Source: Spirochaetaceae bacterium
GTDB taxonomy: Bacteria > Spirochaetota > Spirochaetia > Treponematales > Treponemataceae
DNA length: 64,000 nt
Direction of reading: 5' to 3'
Assembly: GCA_017936665.1 (NCBI GenBank)
Contig: JAGBFB010000029.1
Coordinates: 62,001-126,000, forward strand
In this document: positions 51,312 to 58,908 of the stretch, piece after piece
Numbering within the stretch: position 1 is the stretch's first letter
How the letters are laid out: every line of letters starts with the position of its first letter
Notes under the pieces: model-generated
What the model was told of the DNA's origin: nothing
What the model saw: the letters and a program-made list of their open reading frames with translations, nothing else
The model's database searches: none
Position numbers and translations under genes: made by a program

Positions 51312-51410
51312 TTACACTTTTAAGTAAGAGAGCACTGCAAATATCGCACTTACAATCGTAGTAATTCCTACTACAATCGTAAAAATCAAATAAATGACTT
51401 TTGCTTTCAA
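51312..51410 (-). CDS. 32-aa hydrophobic peptide, candidate type I toxin
   Basis: TTG 51410 lies 9 nt after a strong AGGGAGG (51420-51426), better spaced than the ATG at 51417 in another frame, which is only 2 nt away. The peptide begins MKAKVIYLIFTIVVG and ends AIFAVLSYLKV: a basic start, one membrane helix of about 24 residues and a basic end, like small membrane toxins. TTTACA (51530-51525) and TATAAT (51507-51502), 17 bp apart, drive it from about 51495. The leader folds into GCCTAA/TTAGGC. The stop is followed directly by the shared terminator. Confidence 0.55.
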   Translation of the reverse strand: MKAKVIYLIFTIVVGITTIVSAIFAVLSYLKV

Positions 51411-51462
51411 TTTGCATAGCCTCCCTAATCAATTATTTCTAGCAAAACTAGATTTGAGTTTG

Positions 51463-51530
51463 GGAGACGCCGCCTAAATCTTAGGCATTTCCAATAAGAT
51501 TATTATATAAAAGTGTTATACATTTGTAAA
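51463..51530 (-). promoter_or_regulatory. Promoter and 5' hairpin of the 32-aa peptide mRNA
   Basis: The minus-strand promoter TTTACA-17 bp-TATAAT spans 51530-51502. The 5' end of the RNA (51492-51463) forms GCCTAA/TTAGGC with a 3-nt loop. The segment resembles, in inverted orientation, the start of the convergent RNA (GGAAAYGCCTAA then GTCTCC in both). Confidence 0.55.
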
Positions 51531-51636
51531 GTAAAATAATTATCAATTTCATTCTTACAAATATCATTTGTAATATGGACAGTTATGTCTTGTACTGATA
51601 TACTGTATATAATTGAAATAAAATAAAGGAATGTTT

Positions 51637-53349
51637 ATGAGTGATTTAGTTTTACTTGGAGATGAAGCCTTAGCTCTTGGAGCTTTACACGCAGGGCTTT
51701 CAGCTGGATATGGTTATCCTGGAACTCCATCTACAGAAATAATGGAATATTTGATAGAAAATCATAAAAAGAATAATGGTCCTATTGCACAGTGGTGTTC
51801 TAACGAAAAAACTGCCTACGAAGCAGCTTTAGGTGCTTCTTTTGCAGGAAAGCGTTCTATCATTACAATGAAGCATGTTGGTCTTAATGTTGCAGCAGAT
51901 CCATTTATGAATTCATCTTTACTTGGAATAAAAGGTGGATTGATTATTGTTGTTGCAGATGACCCAAGTATGCATTCAAGTCAAGGTGAACAGGATTCTC
52001 GTTTTTATGCTGATTATGCAATGATTCCTTGTTTTGAACCAACAACTCAACAAGAAGCTTACGAAATGGTTTTTGAAGCTTTTGAAATTTCAGAAAAATA
52101 TCATGTTCCAGTTATGATGAGAATGGTAACTCGTCTTGCTCACAGCCGAGCAGTTGTTCATCCTGTGGATGCAAAAAAAGTAGTGGCAGAAAATCAAACT
52201 GCAAAAGCCAATGGAAAAGAATGGATGTTACTTCCTGCTTTAGCAAGAAAAAATTACGAAAAAATGCTTGCAAAACAAGTTGATTTATCTTATTGGTCAA
52301 ATAATTGTAAATGGAACAAATTAGAACTAAATCCAAAAAGAACTGATATTGCAATTATCACAAGCGGATTAGGAAAAAATTACTATCTTGAAAATCTTGA
52401 AGATTACAAATCTCTTTGCGAAGCCCGATTCCCTGGGAAAGGTGTTCCTTCAACACTTCATATTGGAATATTGCCACTTCCTGCTGAATCTATTAAAAAA
52501 CTTGCTGCAAATGTGGAACAAATTCTTGTAATTGAAGAAGGTATGCCTTTTGTTGAAAAACAACTTAGAGGAGTTTTACCTCAAAAAGTAAAAATCATTG
52601 GAAAATTCACAGGGGAATTACCTCGTGCAGGAGAATTAAATCCTGATAATGTGCGAACTGCTTTAGGTTTACCTCAAGTAAATTCTGTTGCTTCAGAGTT
52701 CGTAGGGAAAAATTCAGTTTTAACTGATATGTGCGAAAATCTAGCAGGTCGTCCACCACAGCTTTGTAAAGGTTGTCCTCACGGAGATTCTTATACAGCA
52801 ATAAATCTAGCAGTAAAATCTATGGCAGAAAAGGATGGTCAAGATAATGTTGCAGTTCTTGCTGATATTGGATGTTACGCTTTAGGTGCAGTTCCACCAT
52901 ACAATGCTGTTGAATCAATTGTTTGTATGGGTGCTTCTATTGGTATGGCAAGAGGTGCTTCTTTGGCAGGAATAAAAAATACAATTGGTGTAATTGGAGA
53001 TTCAACTTTCTTACACTCAGGAATGACTAACCTTGTGGATGCAATTTCTACAAAAACTCCTGTAACAGTTGTAATTTTAGATAATTCAATTGTTGCCATG
53101 ACTGGTTGTCAACAAACAATTTTGCCATCAAGTAAATTAGAAGGTCTTTTACTTGGACTTGGTGTTGAAAAAGAACATTTAAGAGTTTTGGCTACAAATC
53201 CTAATAATAATGAAGCAAATGCTAAAATTATTGAAGAAGAATGTAATTACAGAGGTGTTTCTGTAATCGTTATGGTTCGTGAATGTCTTGAAGCTTTCAG
53301 ATTAAGAACAAAAGCTGAAAAACTTGCTCAAATGAAGAAGGAAAACTAA
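51637..53349 (+). CDS. iorA: Indolepyruvate:ferredoxin oxidoreductase alpha subunit, without C-terminal ferredoxin domain
   Basis: This subunit oxidatively decarboxylates aryl-pyruvates with TPP, CoA and ferredoxin. The 570-aa product has the N-terminal pyrimidine-binding domain (AGLSAGYGYPGTPSTEIMEY), CKGCPHGDSY in the second half and the TPP motif GDSTFLHSGMTNLVDAI. Typical IorA proteins end with two 4Fe-4S clusters (CxxCxxC); this one stops at LAQMKKEN soon after MVRECLEAF, so that domain is missing. ATG 51637 has AAAGGA 6 nt upstream; TATAAT is at 51608-51613. IorB follows 2 bp later. Confidence 0.9.
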   Translation: MSDLVLLGDEALALGALHAGLSAGYGYPGTPSTEIMEYLIENHKKNNGPIAQWCSNEKTAYEAALGASFAGKRSIITMKHVGLNVAADPFMNSSLLGIKGGLIIVVADDPSMHSSQGEQDSRFYADYAMIPCFEPTTQQEAYEMVFEAFEISEKYHVPVMMRMVTRLAHSRAVVHPVDAKKVVAENQTAKANGKEWMLLPALARKNYEKMLAKQVDLSYWSNNCKWNKLELNPKRTDIAIITSGLGKNYYLENLEDYKSLCEARFPGKGVPSTLHIGILPLPAESIKKLAANVEQILVIEEGMPFVEKQLRGVLPQKVKIIGKFTGELPRAGELNPDNVRTALGLPQVNSVASEFVGKNSVLTDMCENLAGRPPQLCKGCPHGDSYTAINLAVKSMAEKDGQDNVAVLADIGCYALGAVPPYNAVESIVCMGASIGMARGASLAGIKNTIGVIGDSTFLHSGMTNLVDAISTKTPVTVVILDNSIVAMTGCQQTILPSSKLEGLLLGLGVEKEHLRVLATNPNNNEANAKIIEEECNYRGVSVIVMVRECLEAFRLRTKAEKLAQMKKEN

Positions 53350-53351
53350 TT

Positions 53352-53921
53352 ATGAAATACGATATTTTATTAGCAGGTGTTGGAGGACAAGGTGTACTTT
53401 CCATCGCTGCTGTTATTGCAACTGCTGCCATGAAAGATGGATTATATGTTCGTCAAAGTGAAGTTCATGGAATGAGTCAACGAGGTGGTGGAGTTCAAGC
53501 TCATTTGCGCCTTTCTGACAAACCAATTTCAAGCGATTTAATTCCTTCTGGAAAAGCAGATATGATTCTTTCAATGGAACCTCTAGAAAGTTTACGATAT
53601 TTACAATGGCTTAGCGTAGACGGAGTTTTGATTACAGATGCAAAACCTTTTGTGAATATTCCAAATTATCCAGAAGTAGAAAAATTATATGATGCAATTA
53701 AGGTTTTACCTAAAGCAAAAATCGTAGAAGCAGAAGAACTTGCAAAAAAAGCAGGAAATTCTAAGGCTGAAAATATGGTTTTAGTTGGAGCTGCTTTGGA
53801 ATATATTCCTGTAAAGAAAGAAACAATTATTCAGTCTGTAAAAGATAGATTTGCTTCTAAAGACCCAAAACTTGTGGAAATAAATTGTACTGCTATCGAT
53901 TTAGGTAGTGAAGTAAAATAA
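53352..53921 (+). CDS. iorB: Indolepyruvate:ferredoxin oxidoreductase beta subunit
   Basis: The 189-aa gamma/beta-type subunit begins ILLAGVGGQGVLSIAAVIA, the usual start of the 2-oxoacid oxidoreductase gamma fold, and contains VRQSEVHGMSQRGGGVQAH. It pairs with IorA to complete the active site. It starts 2 bp after iorA and ends 9 bp before paaK, so the three genes form one operon. Length matches IorB (about 190-200 aa). Confidence 0.92.
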   Translation: MKYDILLAGVGGQGVLSIAAVIATAAMKDGLYVRQSEVHGMSQRGGGVQAHLRLSDKPISSDLIPSGKADMILSMEPLESLRYLQWLSVDGVLITDAKPFVNIPNYPEVEKLYDAIKVLPKAKIVEAEELAKKAGNSKAENMVLVGAALEYIPVKKETIIQSVKDRFASKDPKLVEINCTAIDLGSEVK

Positions 53922-53930
53922 GGAATTATT

Positions 53931-55244
53931 ATGGAAATACCATTTTGGGATAAATCAATTGAAACTATCGATAGAAGTGAACTTGAAAAACTTCAGCTTG
54001 CAGGATTAAAACGCCAAGTTGAAAATGCTCTTAAAACAACTTTTTATAAAAATAAACTTTTAAAAGAAGGCATAATCGGTGGTTCTTCAATAAAATCATT
54101 AGATGATTTGCGTCGTTTACCATTTACAACAAAATCTGATTTGAGAGAAGCTTATCCTTTTGGATTAATGTCTGTAAATAAAGAAGATGTGGTTAGAATT
54201 CACGCTTCTAGTGGAACAACAGGAACTCCTACAATTATTTATCAAACTCAAAAAGATGTTTCTATGGCTGCCGATACAATGGCTCGTTCTTTGGTTGCAG
54301 CTGGATGTACAAAAAATGACATCTGTCAAAATATGATGACCTATGGACTTTTTACAGGAGGAATGTGTTTTCATTACGGGGCAGAACGCCTTGGAATGAC
54401 TGTAATTCCTACAAGTTCAGGAAACACTATTCGTCAAATTAAATTTATGCACGATTTTGGTACAACTGTAACTCACGCAACTCCAAGTTATCTTCTTCAT
54501 CTTCATCAAGCAATTGAAGAATCTGAATATGATAGAAATGATTTTAAGTGGCGCTTAGCAGTAACTGGGGCAGAACCTCATTCAGAAGAATTGCGTTGTA
54601 AAATTCAAGATAAATTAGGAATTGAAGTTTATAACTGTTACGGAATGAGTGAATTGAATGGACCAGGTGTTGCTTTTGAATGTATCTTTAGAAAAGGAAT
54701 GCACATTTGGGAAGACCGATATATAATCGAAATTATCGATCCTGTAACTTTAGAGCCAGTTCCAGAAGGTGAAGTTGGTGAACTTGTTGTTACAATTCTT
54801 CATCGAGATGCAATGCCTCTTTTGCGTTATAGAACAAGAGATTTAACTCGTATCATTCCTGAACCTTGTGCTTGTGGAAGAACTCATCGTAGATTAGCTC
54901 GTTTTACAGGTCGTTCTGATGATATGCTTATTATCAATGGTGTAAATGTTTTCCCAAGTCAAATTGAAGAAGTATTGCTTAAAGTAAACGGAGTTGGAGC
55001 AAATTACTTAATCGTTGTTGAAAAACAAGGAGATTTAGACAAACTTACAGTTCAAACTGAAGTTACTCCAGAAATGTTTACAGATGATACTCGTCCGTTA
55101 AATGCTTTGAAAGAAAGATTAAAAGCGGAAATGTCAGCACTGATAACTATAAATCCTGTTATCGAACTTAAAGAAAGTGGTTCTATGCCAGTTTCAGAAG
55201 GTAAAGCAAAACGAGTTGACGACCGCCGTCCAAAAGATTTTTAG
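53931..55244 (+). CDS. paaK: Phenylacetate--CoA ligase
   Basis: The 437-aa adenylate-forming enzyme makes aryl-acetyl-CoA from aryl-acetate, ATP and CoA, or runs in reverse to conserve ATP. It has the P-loop HASSGTTGTPTIIY, CYGMSELNGPGVAFEC, and the catalytic-domain hinge FTGRSDDMLIINGVNVFPSQ. Being cotranscribed with iorAB it probably converts aryl-CoA from tryptophan, phenylalanine or tyrosine fermentation to the acid with ATP gain. ATG 53931 has AAGGAA upstream. Confidence 0.93.
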   Translation: MEIPFWDKSIETIDRSELEKLQLAGLKRQVENALKTTFYKNKLLKEGIIGGSSIKSLDDLRRLPFTTKSDLREAYPFGLMSVNKEDVVRIHASSGTTGTPTIIYQTQKDVSMAADTMARSLVAAGCTKNDICQNMMTYGLFTGGMCFHYGAERLGMTVIPTSSGNTIRQIKFMHDFGTTVTHATPSYLLHLHQAIEESEYDRNDFKWRLAVTGAEPHSEELRCKIQDKLGIEVYNCYGMSELNGPGVAFECIFRKGMHIWEDRYIIEIIDPVTLEPVPEGEVGELVVTILHRDAMPLLRYRTRDLTRIIPEPCACGRTHRRLARFTGRSDDMLIINGVNVFPSQIEEVLLKVNGVGANYLIVVEKQGDLDKLTVQTEVTPEMFTDDTRPLNALKERLKAEMSALITINPVIELKESGSMPVSEGKAKRVDDRRPKDF

Positions 55245-55263
55245 TAAAATTAAGGAACTTCCA

Positions 55264-56256
55264 ATGAAAAAAATTGTCTGTTTTGGCGAAATTATGATGA
55301 GATTAAATCCTCTAAATAAAGAAAGATTTATCCAAGCAGACAATTTTGCTATTTCTTATTCTGGGGCTGAAGCAAATGTTTGTGCTAGTCTTGCAAATTA
55401 CTTTGAAGATTCATCACAAATTTATTTTGTTTCAAAAGTTCCAGCAAATGAACTTGGAAAATCTAGTATAAAAACTTTGCGTTCACAAAACATCAATACA
55501 GAATATGTTGTGCAAGGTGGTCAGCGACTTGGCTTGTATTTTTTAGAAGAAGGCTCAAGTCAGCGTCCTTCAAAAGTAATTTATGACAGAAAAAATTCTT
55601 CTTTTGCAGAATCTTCAGTAACTGATTATAATTGGGATATAATTTTTGAAGATTGTTCTTGGTTTCATTTTTCAGGGATAACACCTGCCTTGTCAGAAAA
55701 TTTGGCAGAAATTTGTAAAATGGCTTGTAAAAAAGCAAAAGAAAAAAACATCAAAATTAGTTGCGATTTAAATTATAGAAAAAAACTTTGGACAACAGAA
55801 AAAGCAAATTCTGTAATGAGTGAGTTATTTGAATTTGTTGATGTTTGTATTGCCAATGAAGAAGATGTTCAAAATGTTTTTGGGTTACAGGGAAGTTACG
55901 AAGAACTTGCTCAAAAAATTATCCAAAAATTTTCTTGCAAATTAGTTGCCTTTACTTTACGAGAATCTTTTAGTGCAGATAAAAATATTTGGTCTAGTTT
56001 GTTATTTTCAAAAACAGAATCATTTAAATCTGAAAAATATGAAATTCAAATTGTAGATAGAGTTGGTGCTGGAGATAGTTTTTCTGGTGCCTTGATTTAT
56101 GCCTTGTTAAATGACTATTCAAATCAAAATTCTTTAGAATTTGCAACTGCCGCTTCTTGCTTAAAACATTCTATTCACGGTGATTTTAATCAAGTTACGG
56201 TGGATGAAGTTTTATCACTTATGAATGGAAACGCAAACGGTCGCATCCAAAGATAA
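55264..56256 (+). CDS. kdgK: PfkB-family sugar kinase, probably 2-keto-3-deoxygluconate kinase
   Basis: The 330-aa kinase has the PfkB N-terminal strand (CFGEIMMRLNP), the substrate segment YSGAEANVCASLANYF and the anion-hole motif DRVGAGDSFSGALIYALL with catalytic Asp. Similarity in the N-terminal pattern is to KdgK, which phosphorylates 2-keto-3-deoxygluconate. No other pectin or uronate gene is present, so the substrate is uncertain. ATG 55264 has AAGGA upstream; it lies 19 bp after paaK and may be cotranscribed. Confidence 0.82.
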   Translation: MKKIVCFGEIMMRLNPLNKERFIQADNFAISYSGAEANVCASLANYFEDSSQIYFVSKVPANELGKSSIKTLRSQNINTEYVVQGGQRLGLYFLEEGSSQRPSKVIYDRKNSSFAESSVTDYNWDIIFEDCSWFHFSGITPALSENLAEICKMACKKAKEKNIKISCDLNYRKKLWTTEKANSVMSELFEFVDVCIANEEDVQNVFGLQGSYEELAQKIIQKFSCKLVAFTLRESFSADKNIWSSLLFSKTESFKSEKYEIQIVDRVGAGDSFSGALIYALLNDYSNQNSLEFATAASCLKHSIHGDFNQVTVDEVLSLMNGNANGRIQR

Positions 56257-56264
56257 AAATCAAT

Positions 56265-57128
56265 ATGAAATCTTCTTTTTATTCAATGTTTGTAATTTTG
56301 GCTGGAACTCTTTGGGGAATTATTAGTGTATTCTTAAAAGGGCTTTATTCTGCTGGTTTTTCTACTTTACAAGTGATGTTTTTACGCGGATTTATTTCTA
56401 GCGTATTTATGGCAATTTTTTTATTTGTGAAAGATAAATCATTATTGAAATTCAAACTAAAAGATATTTGGCTTTTTTTAGGAACAGGGGTAATTAGTTT
56501 AACATTTTTTTCTTTGTGTTACTTTTATACGATTTTAGAAAGCGGTGCTTCTGTTGCAGTAATTCTTCTATATACTTCACCAATTTTTGTTTTGATAATG
56601 TCTGTTTTGTTTTTTAAGGAAAAAGTTACGTTATTAAAAATTCTTGCTTTGTGCTTAACTTTTTTAGGATGTATTTTAGTTAGTGGAGTTGGCTCAACTT
56701 CTGGATTAAGTGCTAAAGGATTTTTTATCGGATTGTGCGCAGGAATTGGTTACGCCCTATATTCTATTTTTAGTCGACTTGCTTTAAAAAAATATGATTA
56801 TTTAACAGTTACATTTTACACATTTTTATTTTCTGCAATTAGCATAATTCCATTTTGTTCAATTTCTGAAATTCCTAATTTGATAAGTTCTAAAACAATC
56901 TTACTTTCATGTGGAATTGCGTTATTTTGTACAGTTTTACCTTACATTTTTTACACAATTGGTTTAAGTGGAATGGAAACAGGCAAAGCCGCCATCTTAG
57001 TTACAGTAGAACCTTTAGTTGCAACAATTATCGGATTTGTACTTTGGAAGGAAGATTTTTCGCTAATCAAATTGATTGGAATAATTTCAATTTTTATTTC
57101 TGTGTTGTTGTTAAGTAGGGAAGGGTGA
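56265..57128 (+). CDS. EamA/DMT-family transporter
   Basis: The 287-aa membrane protein has ten hydrophobic segments as two EamA repeats (FVILAGTLWGIISVFLKG, then FIGLCAGIGYALYSIFSRLA). The motif TVEPLVATIIGFVLWKE in the second half is typical of DMT exporters for amino acids or metabolites. It starts 8 bp after the kinase stop, so it may be in the same transcript. Substrate unknown. Confidence 0.88.
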   Translation: MKSSFYSMFVILAGTLWGIISVFLKGLYSAGFSTLQVMFLRGFISSVFMAIFLFVKDKSLLKFKLKDIWLFLGTGVISLTFFSLCYFYTILESGASVAVILLYTSPIFVLIMSVLFFKEKVTLLKILALCLTFLGCILVSGVGSTSGLSAKGFFIGLCAGIGYALYSIFSRLALKKYDYLTVTFYTFLFSAISIIPFCSISEIPNLISSKTILLSCGIALFCTVLPYIFYTIGLSGMETGKAAILVTVEPLVATIIGFVLWKEDFSLIKLIGIISIFISVLLLSREG

Positions 57129-57156
57129 AGAAAAGTAAGAAAATTATTGTGTAAGA

Positions 57157-57504
57157 TTAGTCTTCTTTAGAATCTGTATACTTTATAAAAATTGATTCAA
57201 TATCATCTAAAAATGTTTCTCTTAACTGCTTTTTTAATCTGTATAAATCCGCTGATGTCATATTTAAGTCTGTAGAATTTTTTTCATTTTGTTCGATTAA
57301 AAGATCTGCTGGTGAAATATGTAATGCTTCTGAAATTTTTATCAAAGATTTATCACTAACCCATGTTCTACAGCCTTCAATGTCATTTATTGTTTGCGTT
57401 GATAATCCAGTTTTTTCAGCTAATTTTTCTTGAGTAAAAAAAAGACGCTTTCTGTAAAACTTAATATTTCTTGAAAGAATTTCTCTTAATTCATTCTGTG
57501 TCAT
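57157..57504 (-). CDS. XRE-family transcriptional regulator, 115 aa
   Basis: Residues 5-65 form a helix-turn-helix of the Cro/CI type (LFFTQEKLAEKTGLSTQTINDIE, where QEKLAEKTGLSTQTI is the core), and the C-terminus has an acidic helix. ATG 57504 lacks an obvious Shine-Dalgarno. It is read divergently from the zinc-ribbon membrane protein, and two perfect palindromes in the 127-bp gap are good operator candidates, so it probably controls that gene and itself. Confidence 0.88.
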   Translation of the reverse strand: MTQNELREILSRNIKFYRKRLFFTQEKLAEKTGLSTQTINDIEGCRTWVSDKSLIKISEALHISPADLLIEQNEKNSTDLNMTSADLYRLKKQLRETFLDDIESIFIKYTDSKED

Positions 57505-57540
57505 GTCTCTATTATTACGATAAAAGCAAGGAAATAAAAC

Positions 57541-57601
57541 TTGACAATAGTAAGTGTCGGGTGTTACTATGAATAAGTGTTAGTACTAGATGTTATCTAG
57601 T
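57541..57601 (+). promoter_or_regulatory. Divergent operator region with two palindromes
   Basis: TTGACA (57541-57546) and TACTAT (57565-57570), 18 bp apart, form a plus-strand promoter. ATAGTAA (57547-57553) and TTACTAT (57564-57570) are perfect inverted arms filling the space between the two boxes. A second palindrome, ACTAGAT-GTT-ATCTAGT, spans 57585-57601, just downstream of the start. Both are plausible binding sites for the adjoining XRE regulator. Confidence 0.65.
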
Positions 57602-57631
57602 GTGAACGCTTAGAAATGAGGAGGAATTTTT

Positions 57632-58033
57632 ATGTTAAAATCAATGAGAGATTCTCTATCAGGTATTCTTCAATTTTTGTATTGGGTTTGTATTATTGGT
57701 TGTATAATTACTGGTGCAATTATTGGTAAAATTGTTAGTGGATTTGCTCTAGTTATTGGTCTTATTATAGGTGGTATAATTGGTTTTTTATTTGCAACTT
57801 GCTCTGTAGGGGTGGCAGCAACGATAATCTGTATTTCAGAAACTCTTGATGAAATATCAGATGATTTAAAGTATTTAAAGTCAATTAATCGTCCATCTTC
57901 GTCTTCAGAAAATAAGAATACAGTACCTGTTACAACAAGTGTATTTTCAGGAGAGTCAAAAATTTGTAAAAAATGTGGAGCTTATAATCCTAAAGCAGCA
58001 ACAAATTGTAAAGATTGTGGAGAATATTTGTAA
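57632..58033 (+). CDS. Small membrane protein with C-terminal zinc ribbon
   Basis: The 133-aa protein has two hydrophobic segments at residues 13-40 and 42-66 (Gly/Ile-rich IGKIVSGFALVIGLIIGG) and ends in a zinc ribbon KICKKCGAYNPKAATNCKDC, a CxxC...CxxC pair. The middle contains an acidic helix. GAGGAGG precedes ATG 57632. The gene is controlled from the palindrome region shared with the XRE regulator. Function unknown; similar small proteins occur widely as DUF-like membrane sensors. Confidence 0.75.
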   Translation: MLKSMRDSLSGILQFLYWVCIIGCIITGAIIGKIVSGFALVIGLIIGGIIGFLFATCSVGVAATIICISETLDEISDDLKYLKSINRPSSSSENKNTVPVTTSVFSGESKICKKCGAYNPKAATNCKDCGEYL

Positions 58034-58072
58034 CAATAAAAATTGTATCACTTTTACAATAAAATAAGGTTG

Positions 58073-58112
58073 AAAAATGCTAGTACATAATATTTTCGTA
58101 CTAGCATTTTTA
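58073..58112 (+). terminator. Terminator after the zinc-ribbon gene
   Basis: AAAATGCTAGTAC (about 58074-58086) pairs with GTACTAGCATTTT (58098-58110), followed by TAT. The stem is perfect over 13 bp. It separates the gene from the XRE-fusion gene at 58222. Confidence 0.85.
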
Positions 58113-58221
58113 TCTTATCTATCATCTGTCGTATTTAAAAAATGTTAATTCTCTCATAAATTCTATTTTCTCTACGGAGCGTTTATTGAGTTAAGCCTTT
58201 TGTCAATGTATAATTTCAATT

Positions 58222-58806
58222 ATGGATAACGCAAAAATTGGAAAATTGATTTATAACTTACGAAAAAATGCAAAACTTACACAAAATCAACTTGCAGAAA
58301 AATTAAATGTTAGTGATAAAGCTATTTCAAAATGGGAAAGAGGTTTTGGCTGTCCTGATATTTCTTTGTTACCAGAAATTGCAAATTTTTTTCAAGTTGA
58401 TTTAGAATCTTTGTTGAACGGCGAACTTGAAAATCGTGATATTCTTGGAGGAAATATGAAAAAACTAAAATTTTATGTGTGTCAAAATTGTAAAAATGTA
58501 ATTACTTCAATGACAGAAACGAATATCACTTGTTGTGGAAAAAAATTAAAATCTTTAAAAGTTCAAAAATCTACAGAAAGCCATCAATTAAAAATCGAAA
58601 AAATTGAAAACGAATTTTTTATTACAACAGAACATCCTATGACAAGAGATCATTTTATTTCTTTTGTAGCCTTGTTAACAGGTGACACTCTTGTCTTAAA
58701 AAAATTATATCCTGAGTGGGATTTACAAGTGCGACTTCCAATTCATCCTTATGGAAAATTATTTTATTTTTGTACCGAAGATGGATTGTTTTGTCAGGAT
58801 TTGTAA
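58222..58806 (+). CDS. XRE regulator fused to a desulfoferrodoxin-like domain
   Basis: The 194-aa protein joins an N-terminal Cro/CI-type HTH (LTQNQLAEKLNVSDKAISKWE) to a C-terminal half that looks like desulfoferrodoxin. Residues 82-110 carry FYVCQNCKNVITSM and TCCGKKL, the four-Cys rubredoxin-type site (desulforedoxin), and EHPMTRDHFISF resembles the superoxide-reductase metal segment. The final Cys-x-x-His ligand pair of that enzyme (CNLHGLW in Dfx) reads CTEDGLF here, so the second iron site is degenerate. A redox-sensing repressor is a reasonable guess. No target gene is evident. Confidence 0.75.
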   Translation: MDNAKIGKLIYNLRKNAKLTQNQLAEKLNVSDKAISKWERGFGCPDISLLPEIANFFQVDLESLLNGELENRDILGGNMKKLKFYVCQNCKNVITSMTETNITCCGKKLKSLKVQKSTESHQLKIEKIENEFFITTEHPMTRDHFISFVALLTGDTLVLKKLYPEWDLQVRLPIHPYGKLFYFCTEDGLFCQDL

Positions 58807-58844
58807 ATATTTGTTTCCTCATCTAAAAAATTTTGTGATTAAAA

Positions 58845-58884
58845 AAAGGGCACTTTACCAATGAATCTTGATAAAATGCCTTTC
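58845..58884 (-). terminator. Terminator after the acyl-CoA synthetase gene
   Basis: On the minus strand AAAGGCA..TTTTA pairs with TAAAGTGCCCTTT with one bulge and one mismatch, then seven T. It lies 25 bp after the stop at 58909. Confidence 0.65.
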
Positions 58885-58908
58885 TCGGAATTTTTTAATT
58901 AAATTATA

